Source: Clostridiaceae bacterium
GTDB taxonomy: Bacteria; Bacillota; Clostridia; Acetivibrionales; Acetivibrionaceae
Reading direction: 5' to 3'
Assembly: GCA_012519925.1 (NCBI GenBank)
Contig: JAAYPF010000227.1
Span: forward strand, 1 to 57,497
DNA: 57,497 nt
The first letter of the stretch is position 1. Every line of letters begins with the position of its first letter. A program made the translations under genes and the position numbers. The notes below the pieces were generated by a model. It was not told where the DNA came from. It searched no databases and was given only the letters and a program-made list of their open reading frames with translations. Below are positions 1-6,725 of the stretch, piece by piece.

Positions 1-84
1 GAAGCCTTGAGGATTGTTGAAGATAAATTAGGTGAAAAGAAATTCTACATTACCAAACCTGAAAAACCTATAAATAAAGCATAA
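1..84 (+). CDS. 3' end of an unidentified gene (partial)
   Basis: The frame is open from the window edge to a TAA at 82-84 and encodes a lysine-rich tail of 27 residues ending ITKPEKPINKA. Only the C-terminus is visible and I cannot assign a family. A good intrinsic terminator follows within 15 bases, which supports this being a genuine gene end. The gene enters from the left on the plus strand, opposite to the genes that follow. Confidence 0.55.
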   Translation, partial: EALRIVEDKLGEKKFYITKPEKPINKA

Positions 85-97
85 CAAAAAACACTAA

Positions 98-140
98 AAA
101 GATGGTTCTCGCTGCCCTTTTCTATTGCTGAACCATCTTT
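98..140 (+). terminator. intrinsic terminator of the left-edge gene
   Basis: An 11-bp perfect stem (AAAGATGGTTC at 98-108 paired with GAACCATCTTT at 130-140) is followed by a T-rich stretch. It lies directly after the stop codon at 84. The flanks are A-rich on one side and T-rich on the other, so it could also serve minus-strand transcripts arriving from the right. Confidence 0.75.
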
Positions 141-178
141 AATTTACTTTTATTTATTCTGGCTCCCACCCAATTCCA

Positions 179-433
179 CTACACAAAAACCTTTTCTTTC
201 AAATCCTTCGATTTCTGGTTCGTCCAACTCAATATATTTATCCAAACCCTTAATTTAGAATCTGGTTGAGGTGTAACTTTAAGCTTTGCCTGTTGCTCAT
301 ATTCAACCATTAGAAATGTTATTAAATTATGTCTGTTAACTTGCATTTTAGGAAGCCAGTAAACAATAAATTCATTGTATTCTCTAGGTTTAAGTCCCAT
401 CACTTCTAGCTTTTGTTGTAAATTTTCAAGCAC
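179..433 (-). pseudogene. C-terminal remnant of a clostridial surface protein
   Basis: An 84-codon frame with a GTG at 433 and no good ribosome binding site. The frame stays open for at least 18 codons upstream of that GTG. The text (GLKPREYNEFIVYWLPKMQ, then TPQPDSKLRV) resembles, from memory, a conserved C-terminal segment of large secreted clostridial proteins in which the pattern NEFIVYWLPKM...NLITF...TPKPDSVLRVFM recurs. The expected several hundred upstream residues are missing, so I read it as a decayed fragment. The family match is recollection, not a search result. Confidence 0.45.
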
Positions 434-480
434 AGTTTTTATATGGTAACACAGGTAATATCGTCCTGTAAATGAACATT

Positions 481-720
481 TTAAGTTGTAATACTAGAAC
501 AAATCCCTTCATAATAAAAAATCTTTTTTCCTTGTGCATGGACCGGACAAGTATTTATACACCTAAAACATTGTGTACATTCGTTTTTCCATATTAGCTT
601 TCCCTGAACAGTTATTGTATGTGTTGGGCAAACTTTTTCACATATTTTGCAGCCTGTGCATTTGTCTGTAGCATAAAATTTGCTTGCACTTAACGTAAAT
701 CGATTAAATAAAGAGTACAC
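481..720 (-). pseudogene. truncated EFR1-type 2[4Fe-4S] ferredoxin
   Basis: 79 residues carrying two four-cysteine clusters, CTGCKICEKVCP near residue 21 and CTQCFRCINTCP near residue 48, spaced as in bacterial 2[4Fe-4S] ferredoxins. The lead-in SASKFYATDKCTGC is typical of EFR1-family proteins, which are about 260 residues long and begin with a flavodoxin-like domain. That domain is absent, and the tail after the second cluster is shortened. The frame could still make a small ferredoxin, but truncation is the simpler reading. It lies downstream of the nitroreductase on the same strand, a common clostridial pairing that would suit electron delivery to the flavoenzyme. Confidence 0.6.
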
Positions 721-764
721 AATATTAGACTAACGTATGCATTTTCACAACAAATTATCTCAAA

Positions 765-1286
765 TTAAGAGAACTTGTTGTAAAATACACTTTTGTCAAT
801 GGAATTTCTTTTGTAATGTCCGTTAAATGGTTTTGCGTCTTCTGAAGGATATCCAATCGGAAGCAATGCAACCGGTACAAAATTTCCAGGTAAACTGAAT
901 TCTTTAATAATTAAAGCCGGGTCAAAATATCCTACCCATGTTGTGCCAAGACCAATTTCAGCAGCTTGAAGCATCATATGTGTAGCAACTATACTTGCAT
1001 CTACAACTCCGCTGTCATCTCCATCAAAACTACGTTTCCAACTTACATCTTTATCATAACAGACAAGAAGTGCCATTTGTGCATTAAAATGATACTTTGT
1101 ACACTTTTTTAATTTTTCAAGAGCTTCCTCACTTTCAATAACAAGTATACGCTGTGGTTGGTTATTGCAAGCAGTTGGAGAAAGTTGACCAGCTCTTAGC
1201 ACCAAATCAAGTTTTTCCTTTTCAACAGTTTTATTGCTAAATGTTCTTAATGAATACCTTTCTTCAGCTAGATTAATAAAATTCAT
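765..1286 (-). CDS. nitroreductase family protein (FMN-dependent oxidoreductase)
   Basis: 173 residues, full length for the short nitroreductase family. The N-terminal ERYSLRTFSNKTVEKEKL is the usual FMN-phosphate-binding RRS/YSxRxF motif, followed by LSPTACNNQPQR, the family's S-P-S-A-x-N-x-Q-P-W-like segment. LGTTWVGYF and LLPIGYP near the C-terminus are also typical. It probably reduces nitro, quinone or flavin-type substrates with NAD(P)H in the cytoplasm; the physiological substrate cannot be told. The start is ATG 1286 with a GAGAGGGG site 6 nt upstream. A short dyad, CCTATA-A-TATAGG, lies at 1319-1331 in the promoter region. Confidence 0.85.
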   Translation of the reverse strand: MNFINLAEERYSLRTFSNKTVEKEKLDLVLRAGQLSPTACNNQPQRILVIESEEALEKLKKCTKYHFNAQMALLVCYDKDVSWKRSFDGDDSGVVDASIVATHMMLQAAEIGLGTTWVGYFDPALIIKEFSLPGNFVPVALLPIGYPSEDAKPFNGHYKRNSIDKSVFYNKFS

Positions 1287-1474
1287 GTCAATCCCCTCTC
1301 TTTAGATTAAACTCTTTTCCTATAATATAGGTTTTACGCAGTTACTTATCTTTGTTTGATCTTGCCATGTAATAGATTGTACCCACTTATACCCTCTCAG
1401 ATAATCTCAGAAAACTATTCAAAGAGTAAGTTTTTGTCTACGCTAATTTAAGTGTTTTTAGTAGTGCATTTAAA

Positions 1475-1633
1475 TTATATATATTCTTGTGAAGGTCTCC
1501 AATTTCTATATTCAGCTAAAGTTGTATCTCCTTCATCAGATCCGAAGAGTCCTAATTCATCCGAACAACTCCAAAAGAATATATGCCCAACTACAGGATA
1601 TAGTAAATCTTTCTGTAATGACAGAACTAACAC
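1475..1633 (-). pseudogene. coding-like remnant, family unknown
   Basis: In the gap 1287-1844 the only coding-like signal is a minus-strand frame ending at TAA 1475-1477. It reads ...DLLYPVVGHIFFWSCSDELG, then LFGSDEGDTTLAEYRNW. The composition looks like a real protein end: balanced residues, W/Y/F-rich, with acidic turns. There is no ATG or ribosome binding site, and the frame closes at 1643-1645. I do not recognise the family. The rest of the gap shows AT-rich sequence only. Confidence 0.25.
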
Positions 1634-1844
1634 TCTCCATACTCAGTATTCTTTCGGCGCTATTCTTTCTCTAGTGATTAATAAGTTTTGATGTCTTGTG
1701 TGTTAGCATATAATATTTTACCATAAAACCTTGGCTTTCCGAAGTCAGAAATTTATTTTTTCGCCAATTATAAAACGCATATAAATCAGCATTGTCAGGC
1801 GTTAGATTCGCTAGTCAATATCTTTTGTAGTGCCTATTAAGATT

Positions 1845-2573
1845 TCATGTAATCAAAATTCGGACTAAATAATATATAATCGGTAAAAAAACCGCCGGAA
1901 GCATATTAGCTACTTTGATAGTGCGGATTTCTAGAATATTTAAGCCAATACCTAAAATAAGGACATTTCCAACAAGGGACATTTGACTTATTACATCAGG
2001 GGTCAGCAAGGGTTTTAAAGTGCCTGCAAGAAGGGTTATTGAACCCTGGTAAAGAAGTACAGGTACTGCTGAAAAAAGAACACCTATACCCATTGTAGCA
2101 CTAAAAATAATAGAACTTGTACAATCTAGAATTGACTTAGCATATAGTGTATCAACCTTTCCGGTAAGACCTTCCTCTAGAGAACCTACAATTGCCATTG
2201 CTCCCACACAAAACAGGAGGGTTGCAGTTACAAAGCCAACAGAAAAATTGCCTCCTGAACCAGGAAGCTTATTCTGGATAAACTCTGCAAACCTGTTCAA
2301 TTTTTGCTCAACATCTATAGCTTCACCTATTATAGAACCTACAACAAGACATATTATCATAAACATTATATCTTTATTTTCGAGGGTACCATCGGAAGCA
2401 ACCCTAAAAATAGCAGAAAGAGTTCCGGATAATCCAATAATAATAACAGATAACCCTAACGCCTGCATGACAATTGATTTAAACCTTTCGGATAATTTAC
2501 CTTTTATAAGTATCCCCAACAATGCACCAAGTATTATAACAACTGCATTTACCACGCTTCCTTTAACCAGCAT
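1845..2573 (-). CDS. DUF554 family membrane protein (YqgA-like)
   Basis: A hydrophobic protein with about seven predicted transmembrane segments. It has the DUF554 opening GSVVNAVVIILGALLGILIKGKL and the internal FCVGAMAIVGSLEEGL and SAVPVLLYQGSITLLAG segments. Function is unknown; a transport role is usually assumed. I start it at ATG 2573 (MLVKGSV) because GGAGGG sits 5 nt upstream. A further in-frame ATG at 2585 would place that ribosome binding site inside the coding sequence. It is monocistronic, with no recognisable partner. Confidence 0.85.
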   Translation of the reverse strand: MLVKGSVVNAVVIILGALLGILIKGKLSERFKSIVMQALGLSVIIIGLSGTLSAIFRVASDGTLENKDIMFMIICLVVGSIIGEAIDVEQKLNRFAEFIQNKLPGSGGNFSVGFVTATLLFCVGAMAIVGSLEEGLTGKVDTLYAKSILDCTSSIIFSATMGIGVLFSAVPVLLYQGSITLLAGTLKPLLTPDVISQMSLVGNVLILGIGLNILEIRTIKVANMLPAVFLPIIYYLVRILIT

Positions 2574-2844
2574 GATTCCCTCCACATATTACAAAATTTT
2601 GTCCAAAACAACCTATTATTTATAACGATACTAAAAAAACTTATACAACATTTTTGCCTAAAAGACTGTCAAACCAAATTTTCTCAAATCACAAATGATT
2701 AGTCAGTTTTTTTACAACTATACCTTTTACTTATTTGAAGTCTTTTACACCCTAAATGCCAAGAAGACTCACGACCGTAAAATTTATAGTCCAGCCGTGG
2801 GTTTTCTATAGGACTTTGTATAATTGATTTTTTAGATATAAATA

Positions 2845-4293
2845 CTAAAGACTGTCACCAAAATCCGCTTTAAACTTCTCAACTAATTTAGTTTGCCAAT
2901 CTGAAACTGGAGCTAATTTACCAAAGAAGAAACGCAATACCTTAGGTTCCTCTACAAAAGTTATTCCGCCGATCAGCTTACGATTATCATAAAGCCATCT
3001 AATACGGTCTATAGCATAATTTACCTGTGAAAGGGTAAATACACGCCTTGGCATAGCTAGACGCAGTAATTCCATATTAGCAAAATGCTCATTTCCGTCA
3101 TCCTCTCTTTGTTCGGATATAGTTCCTCTCTCCATGCCACGTACTCCACTTACTATATATAATGCTGAAGCAAGTGCACCTGCTGGATACTGGCTTTGAG
3201 GAATATGGTCAACAAACTCCATAGCGTTGAGATGGCAGCCAAGACCGCCTGGAGGTGTAATAACGGGAACACCACTTTCATTAAGTTTATTACACATGTA
3301 AGCAATAAACTGAGGTCCTTGGTTAATCATATTCTCATCCATAGTCTCTTCAAGTCCAACAGTAATTGCTTCTATTTCTCTTACCGACATTCCCCCATAG
3401 GTGAGGAAACCTTCGTAAAGTGTTATTAGCTCACGGAGCTTCATGTATATGTCCTTGTTTCTTGTGCAAATACCACCACCACGGGCACACCCTAGTTTAC
3501 GTGCAGAAAAGTAAATAATATCTGAAAGGTCTGCTATAGCACGAGTAATCTCACGAATACTCATATCCTTACATTTTTCTTCACGGGTTTTTATGAAATA
3601 AAGGTTATCTGCCAAAAGACTAGCATCTAATACTAGCAATATCCCAAACTCATCACACACTTTTCGAATCTCCTGCATATTCTCAAGGGAGTGAGGTTGA
3701 CCTCCAATCAAATTTGTTCCTGTTTCCAAACGAACATAGGCAATTTTTTCCGCACCATGCTTATTTATGAGTGCTCTTAGCTTCGCAATATCCATATTAC
3801 CTTTAAAGGGATAATCACTAGTTGTATTTAATCCTTCATCAATGATTATTTCTTCAACTAATCCCCCATTCAATGTAATATGGGCTTTTGATGTAGTAAA
3901 GTGATAATTCATAGGTATAATGTCACCCGGCTTAACATATGCCTGGGAAATAATATTTTCGCATGCTCTTCCTTGGTGAGCTGGAAGGAAATATTCCATT
4001 CCGAAGATTTCTTTAATTTTATTTTCTAGCTTCGTGAAGGTAGCAGAACCAGCATAACTATCATCCGCTTCCATCATGGCAGCAAGTTGCCTATCACTCA
4101 TAGCATTTACTCCGCTATCAGTTAGCATATCCAAAAAAATGTCACTGTTTTTTAATAAGAACGTGTTGTTCCCTGCCTCATTTATAGCTTCGAGACGACG
4201 CTCTACGGGGACAAGATCCAATTTCTGTACTATCCTTACCTTATGCATTTCTAAAGGCACATTGTCACCATAAAAGAATTTAACCTCAGCCAT
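2845..4293 (-). CDS. tyrosine phenol-lyase / tryptophanase family PLP lyase
   Basis: 482 residues from ATG 4293 (MAEVKFFYG), the full length of the beta-eliminating lyase family. It cleaves an aromatic amino acid to pyruvate, ammonia and phenol or indole in the cytoplasm. Visible hallmarks are DDSYAGSATF (cofactor-site Tyr), FTTSKAH, QPHSLENM, the PLP-lysine region SARKLGCARGGG, and MERGTIS. In well-studied enzymes the MERG arginine is found in tyrosine phenol-lyases, whereas tryptophanases have V-E-I-G there, so I favour tyrosine phenol-lyase-like. The PLP-lysine neighbourhood (RKLGCARGGG) differs from both textbook forms, so the substrate is uncertain. The ribosome binding site AGGAG lies 10 nt upstream. 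Expression is probably attenuated in the leader. Confidence 0.82.
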   Translation of the reverse strand: MAEVKFFYGDNVPLEMHKVRIVQKLDLVPVERRLEAINEAGNNTFLLKNSDIFLDMLTDSGVNAMSDRQLAAMMEADDSYAGSATFTKLENKIKEIFGMEYFLPAHQGRACENIISQAYVKPGDIIPMNYHFTTSKAHITLNGGLVEEIIIDEGLNTTSDYPFKGNMDIAKLRALINKHGAEKIAYVRLETGTNLIGGQPHSLENMQEIRKVCDEFGILLVLDASLLADNLYFIKTREEKCKDMSIREITRAIADLSDIIYFSARKLGCARGGGICTRNKDIYMKLRELITLYEGFLTYGGMSVREIEAITVGLEETMDENMINQGPQFIAYMCNKLNESGVPVITPPGGLGCHLNAMEFVDHIPQSQYPAGALASALYIVSGVRGMERGTISEQREDDGNEHFANMELLRLAMPRRVFTLSQVNYAIDRIRWLYDNRKLIGGITFVEEPKVLRFFFGKLAPVSDWQTKLVEKFKADFGDSL

Positions 4294-4374
4294 TACTAAA
4301 TCACTCCTATTTTTATTTTTTTGCAAATTTATCAGGCTGGCATTATAGGATAGTACAACTTAGAAATTAGTCAG

Positions 4375-4405
4375 AAAAAAAACAAAAACCCTTTACAGGG
4401 TATTT
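4375..4405 (-). terminator. leader terminator (attenuator) ahead of the PLP lyase
   Basis: On the minus strand a short stem ACCCT-GTAA-AGGGT (4401-4388) is followed by TTTTGTTTTTTTT (4387-4375), a clear intrinsic terminator about 80 nt upstream of the lyase start and downstream of a consensus promoter. The stop codon of the candidate leader peptide lies in the loop. An upstream AACCTTT (minus strand, about 4414) can pair with the 3' arm AAAGGGTT, giving a possible competing antiterminator. Confidence 0.6.
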
Positions 4406-4467
4406 ATGAAGAAAGGTTCCTTGACATTACATCTTATATGCTTTATTTGCAGAATCCATAAAACCAT
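4393..4467 (-). CDS. candidate leader peptide (24 codons)
   Basis: ATG 4467 to TAA 4393, in the leader of the PLP lyase. It begins MVLWILQIK and ends EPFFINTL. It has one Trp at codon 4 and an adjacent Phe-Phe, and the stop codon falls inside the leader terminator hairpin. The start has only a weak GGTG site 2-4 nt upstream. The length, aromatic content and position resemble leader peptides that control tryptophanase-type genes (TnaC of E. coli is also 24 codons), but there is no clear sequence similarity to TnaC. The chance that it is a random small frame is real. Confidence 0.35.
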   Translation of the reverse strand: MVLWILQIKHIRCNVKEPFFINTL

Positions 4468-4626
4468 GTCACCAAAAACAATAAACTTCTGCAAAATAAG
4501 CTTATATCAATTAGAAGCCTTAATCAATAAAAGTACTTTCCTACTATAATACCATGCTACTAACAATATTCTATATCTAATCTACAAAATATTCAATAGC
4601 AATTTCAGAAACACCTTATAAAGGAG

Positions 4627-4655
4627 TTTATATTTTTTATTCAGAAGCATGTCAA
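4627..4655 (-). promoter_or_regulatory. sigma-A-type promoter for the PLP lyase
   Basis: Minus strand: TTGACA (4655-4650), a 17-nt spacer, then TATAAA (4632-4627). This is close to consensus. Transcription from here would make a leader of roughly 330 nt before the lyase start at 4293. Confidence 0.7.
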
Positions 4656-4676
4656 ACAATAAGATTGCCTGAAACT

Positions 4677-4711
4677 CCTAAAACATAATATAGTTTTAGG
4701 CTAATTTTTTT
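4677..4711 (+). terminator. hairpin with T-run, plus strand
   Basis: CCTAAAAC (4677-4684) pairs with GTTTTAGG (4693-4700) and is followed by CTAATTTTTTTG, a good intrinsic terminator on the plus strand. No plus-strand gene is evident upstream of it. It lies just beyond the minus-strand promoter and could insulate the lyase. The surrounding gap 4712-5133 otherwise holds only a weak small ORF. Confidence 0.5.
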
Positions 4712-4779
4712 GTCAAATTAACGCCAATAATAGCGGACTTAATGTTAGTCAAAATAAAGTATCTTACTAAGGAGAAACC

Positions 4780-4995
4780 ATGTTTTCAGCAAAAAATCAC
4801 TCTAGTAAACTGAGCGTATATATTTACAAATTGTGCACAGCTACCGCGACAAATTTGCAAACCCTTCGAAAAGTATCTTGTAGCCATATTGATGCCAATC
4901 ATTACCTTTTTGATTATGCTAATGAGGTTACGGATGATATAAATGATATTTTCAACCTCAATATAGGCAAAAAAATCATGCTCTTGGTGAAATAA
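4780..4995 (+). CDS. small ORF of unknown function (doubtful)
   Basis: 71 codons from ATG 4780 with a good-looking AAGGAG 5 nt upstream. The product is unremarkable, with two cysteines, no membrane segment and no motif I recognise. No promoter or terminator frames it convincingly. The ribosome binding site is the only support; it may be a decayed gene or chance. Confidence 0.25.
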   Translation: MFSAKNHSSKLSVYIYKLCTATATNLQTLRKVSCSHIDANHYLFDYANEVTDDINDIFNLNIGKKIMLLVK

Positions 4996-5133
4996 AAAAT
5001 ATTTTTGGAATGGTCAAAAAACGTTGATTTAGTACTATAACTTTGGGCTAAAATTCGCCCCCTAAAAACCGCTTGTTTAAAAGACTATAGGGATTTTTGT
5101 AAAAATATATTTCCGAAAAAAGTTTTACAGTCA

Positions 5134-5868
5134 CTATAATAGCATTTGAGACATTATAGTATCGCTAATACATTCTGCTATTTCTTCCATTTTATCATTA
5201 ATAAAAAAGTGTCCTCCTTCATAGTTTATAATCCTGCATTCATACTCACAATACTTTTGCCAGAGTTTTATTTCATCTTCAGTAAAAACATCGAGAGTTC
5301 CGTTAAAAATAGTTACACCACAATCAATTTTGTTAGCTTTTTCTACATATTTATAATTCTCTATAATTTTGTAATCTGCTCTTAAAATTGGGATAAATAT
5401 TTTTGCCAGTTCTTCATTATCAAACACTTCCTCTTTGGTCCCTCCAAGCTTTAGTAGCTCTTGCTTAAATTGCAACTGTGGAAGAGTGTGAATTTTTTTT
5501 TGAGAGAAAGGAATATGAGGAGGCTTGTTTCCAGAAAAGAATATATGAATAGGCTTATTATGACCCTTCTCCAATATCTTATGGTATAATTCCAACGCTA
5601 GCCAGCTTCCCATGCTATGCCCAAAAAATGCGTAGGGACTATCAATTAAAGAATCTTTAATGGTTTCATAAGCGTCATTTACAGCCTCTTCAAAATTTTC
5701 ATAAAAAGGCTCATCACACCTTATTCCTCTACCTGCCAACTCCACTGGACAAACCTCAATCTCATTATGTACCTTACTACCTAAACTACTGAATATAAAT
5801 GATGTAGCACCTGCATAGGGCAAACAAAATAGCTTGATTTTTTTCACTCCGCTAATCCTCCAGTTCAT
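5134..5868 (-). CDS. type II thioesterase of the PKS/NRPS cluster
   Basis: 244 residues, normal for external thioesterases of PKS/NRPS systems. The N-terminus [18 protein letters not shown] is the typical LfcfPyAGG-like entry. The nucleophile sits in GHSMGS (Ser85), an acid candidate in [11 protein letters not shown], and the histidine in [10 protein letters not shown]. The usual job is to clear wrongly acylated or stalled carrier proteins. No megasynthase here ends in a thioesterase domain, so this enzyme may also release the product (inference). Its ATG overlaps the cysE stop as ATGA, implying translational coupling. It is the last gene of the cluster. Confidence 0.9.
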   Translation of the reverse strand: MNWRISGVKKIKLFCLPYAGATSFIFSSLGSKVHNEIEVCPVELAGRGIRCDEPFYENFEEAVNDAYETIKDSLIDSPYAFFGHSMGSWLALELYHKILEKGHNKPIHIFFSGNKPPHIPFSQKKIHTLPQLQFKQELLKLGGTKEEVFDNEELAKIFIPILRADYKIIENYKYVEKANKIDCGVTIFNGTLDVFTEDEIKLWQKYCEYECRIINYEGGHFFINDKMEEIAECISDTIMSQMLL

Positions 5869-6539
5869 GAATTAATATAAAGAGTAGGTAATGTTTCAAT
5901 CATCTCCAGTTTGGACTCTAAATCCTTGAGCCGTTGAGCTATATCCTCAATCTCTTTTTGTATTGGATCAGGCAATCTAACTTGATCTAAGTCGATATTA
6001 TTTGTTACCGAACATATCTGGGTATTGTCTTTCTTTACTATTCTGCCAGGTACTCCAACAACCGTACAATTTGCAGGAACCTCCTTAAGAACTACAGCAC
6101 CTGCTCCAATTTTTGAATTATCTCCTACCTTAAAAGGTCCTAAAACTTTTGCTCCAGATGAGATAACTACATTATTCCCGATTGTAGGGTGCCTTTTCCC
6201 TTTATCCTTGCCTGTCCCACCTAAAGTCACTCCTTGATAAATTGTAACATTATTTCCAACTTCAGCAGTCTCTCCTATCACCACGCCTGCCCCGTGATCT
6301 ATAAATACCCCTTCACCTATGCGAGCACCTGGATGGATTTCAACACCTGTTAAAAAACGATTTATTACTGAAATAATTCTAGCTAAAAATCTAAAGTTTT
6401 TCATATAAAAACAATGTGCTAACCTATGAATAATAATAGCATGTAAGCCCGGATATAACAGCATTACTTCGTAAGCATTTCTAGCAGCAGGATCTCTTTC
6501 AAGAATTGCCTTTATATCACTTTTAATCCGACTAAACAT
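5865..6539 (-). CDS. cysE: serine O-acetyltransferase
   Basis: 224 residues from ATG 6539 (MFSRIKSD), preceded by AAGGGGG; the in-frame ATG at 6587 lacks a site. It transfers acetyl from acetyl-CoA to L-serine, the committed step to cysteine. It shows the short helical N-terminus of the Gram-positive type, then left-handed beta-helix hexapeptide repeats (about 65-170) with [19 protein letters not shown] and [19 protein letters not shown]. It is coupled to the thioesterase gene inside a cluster whose A domain is of the cysteine type, so a dedicated role in supplying cysteine for thiazole formation is likely (inference). A housekeeping role cannot be excluded. Confidence 0.92.
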   Translation of the reverse strand: MFSRIKSDIKAILERDPAARNAYEVMLLYPGLHAIIIHRLAHCFYMKNFRFLARIISVINRFLTGVEIHPGARIGEGVFIDHGAGVVIGETAEVGNNVTIYQGVTLGGTGKDKGKRHPTIGNNVVISSGAKVLGPFKVGDNSKIGAGAVVLKEVPANCTVVGVPGRIVKKDNTQICSVTNNIDLDQVRLPDPIQKEIEDIAQRLKDLESKLEMIETLPTLYINS

Positions 6540-6623
6540 AACTTTTACCCCCTTGTAATAAACAATGTAAAATAAATACATTTGCATATATGAACATAAA
6601 CTTCCATAATGCTTTATTCAACA

Positions 6624-6651
6624 TTTCCGAAGCAGTTAAGTGCTTCGGAAA
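6624..6651. terminator. strong hairpin between the ABC permease and cysE
   Basis: TTTCCGAAGCA (6624-6634) pairs perfectly with TGCTTCGGAAA (6641-6651) around a 6-nt loop. On the minus strand it lies between the permease stop (6726) and cysE (6539), but no T-run follows, so it may be a weak terminator or an RNA stability element. A possible minus-strand promoter (TTGAAT, 17 nt, TATGTT) lies just beyond it, at about 6621-6593, which would allow cysE and the thioesterase to be expressed separately. Confidence 0.45.
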
Positions 6652-6725
6652 CGTGTGCACAAGATTCTTTATAAAAAACAGTTATATCTTTGTATTCTTG
6701 TGTTTAAAAATCAGTATAAACATAG

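Noticed and set aside
1452-1691. Plus-strand small ORFs in the gap before DUF554
   Set aside because: Codon content looks random and there is no ribosome binding site. The minus strand reads more like protein.
2845-4293. Calling the PLP lyase tryptophanase (tnaA)
   Set aside because: The MERG motif carries the arginine seen in tyrosine phenol-lyases, and the cofactor loop matches neither enzyme, so no gene symbol was given.
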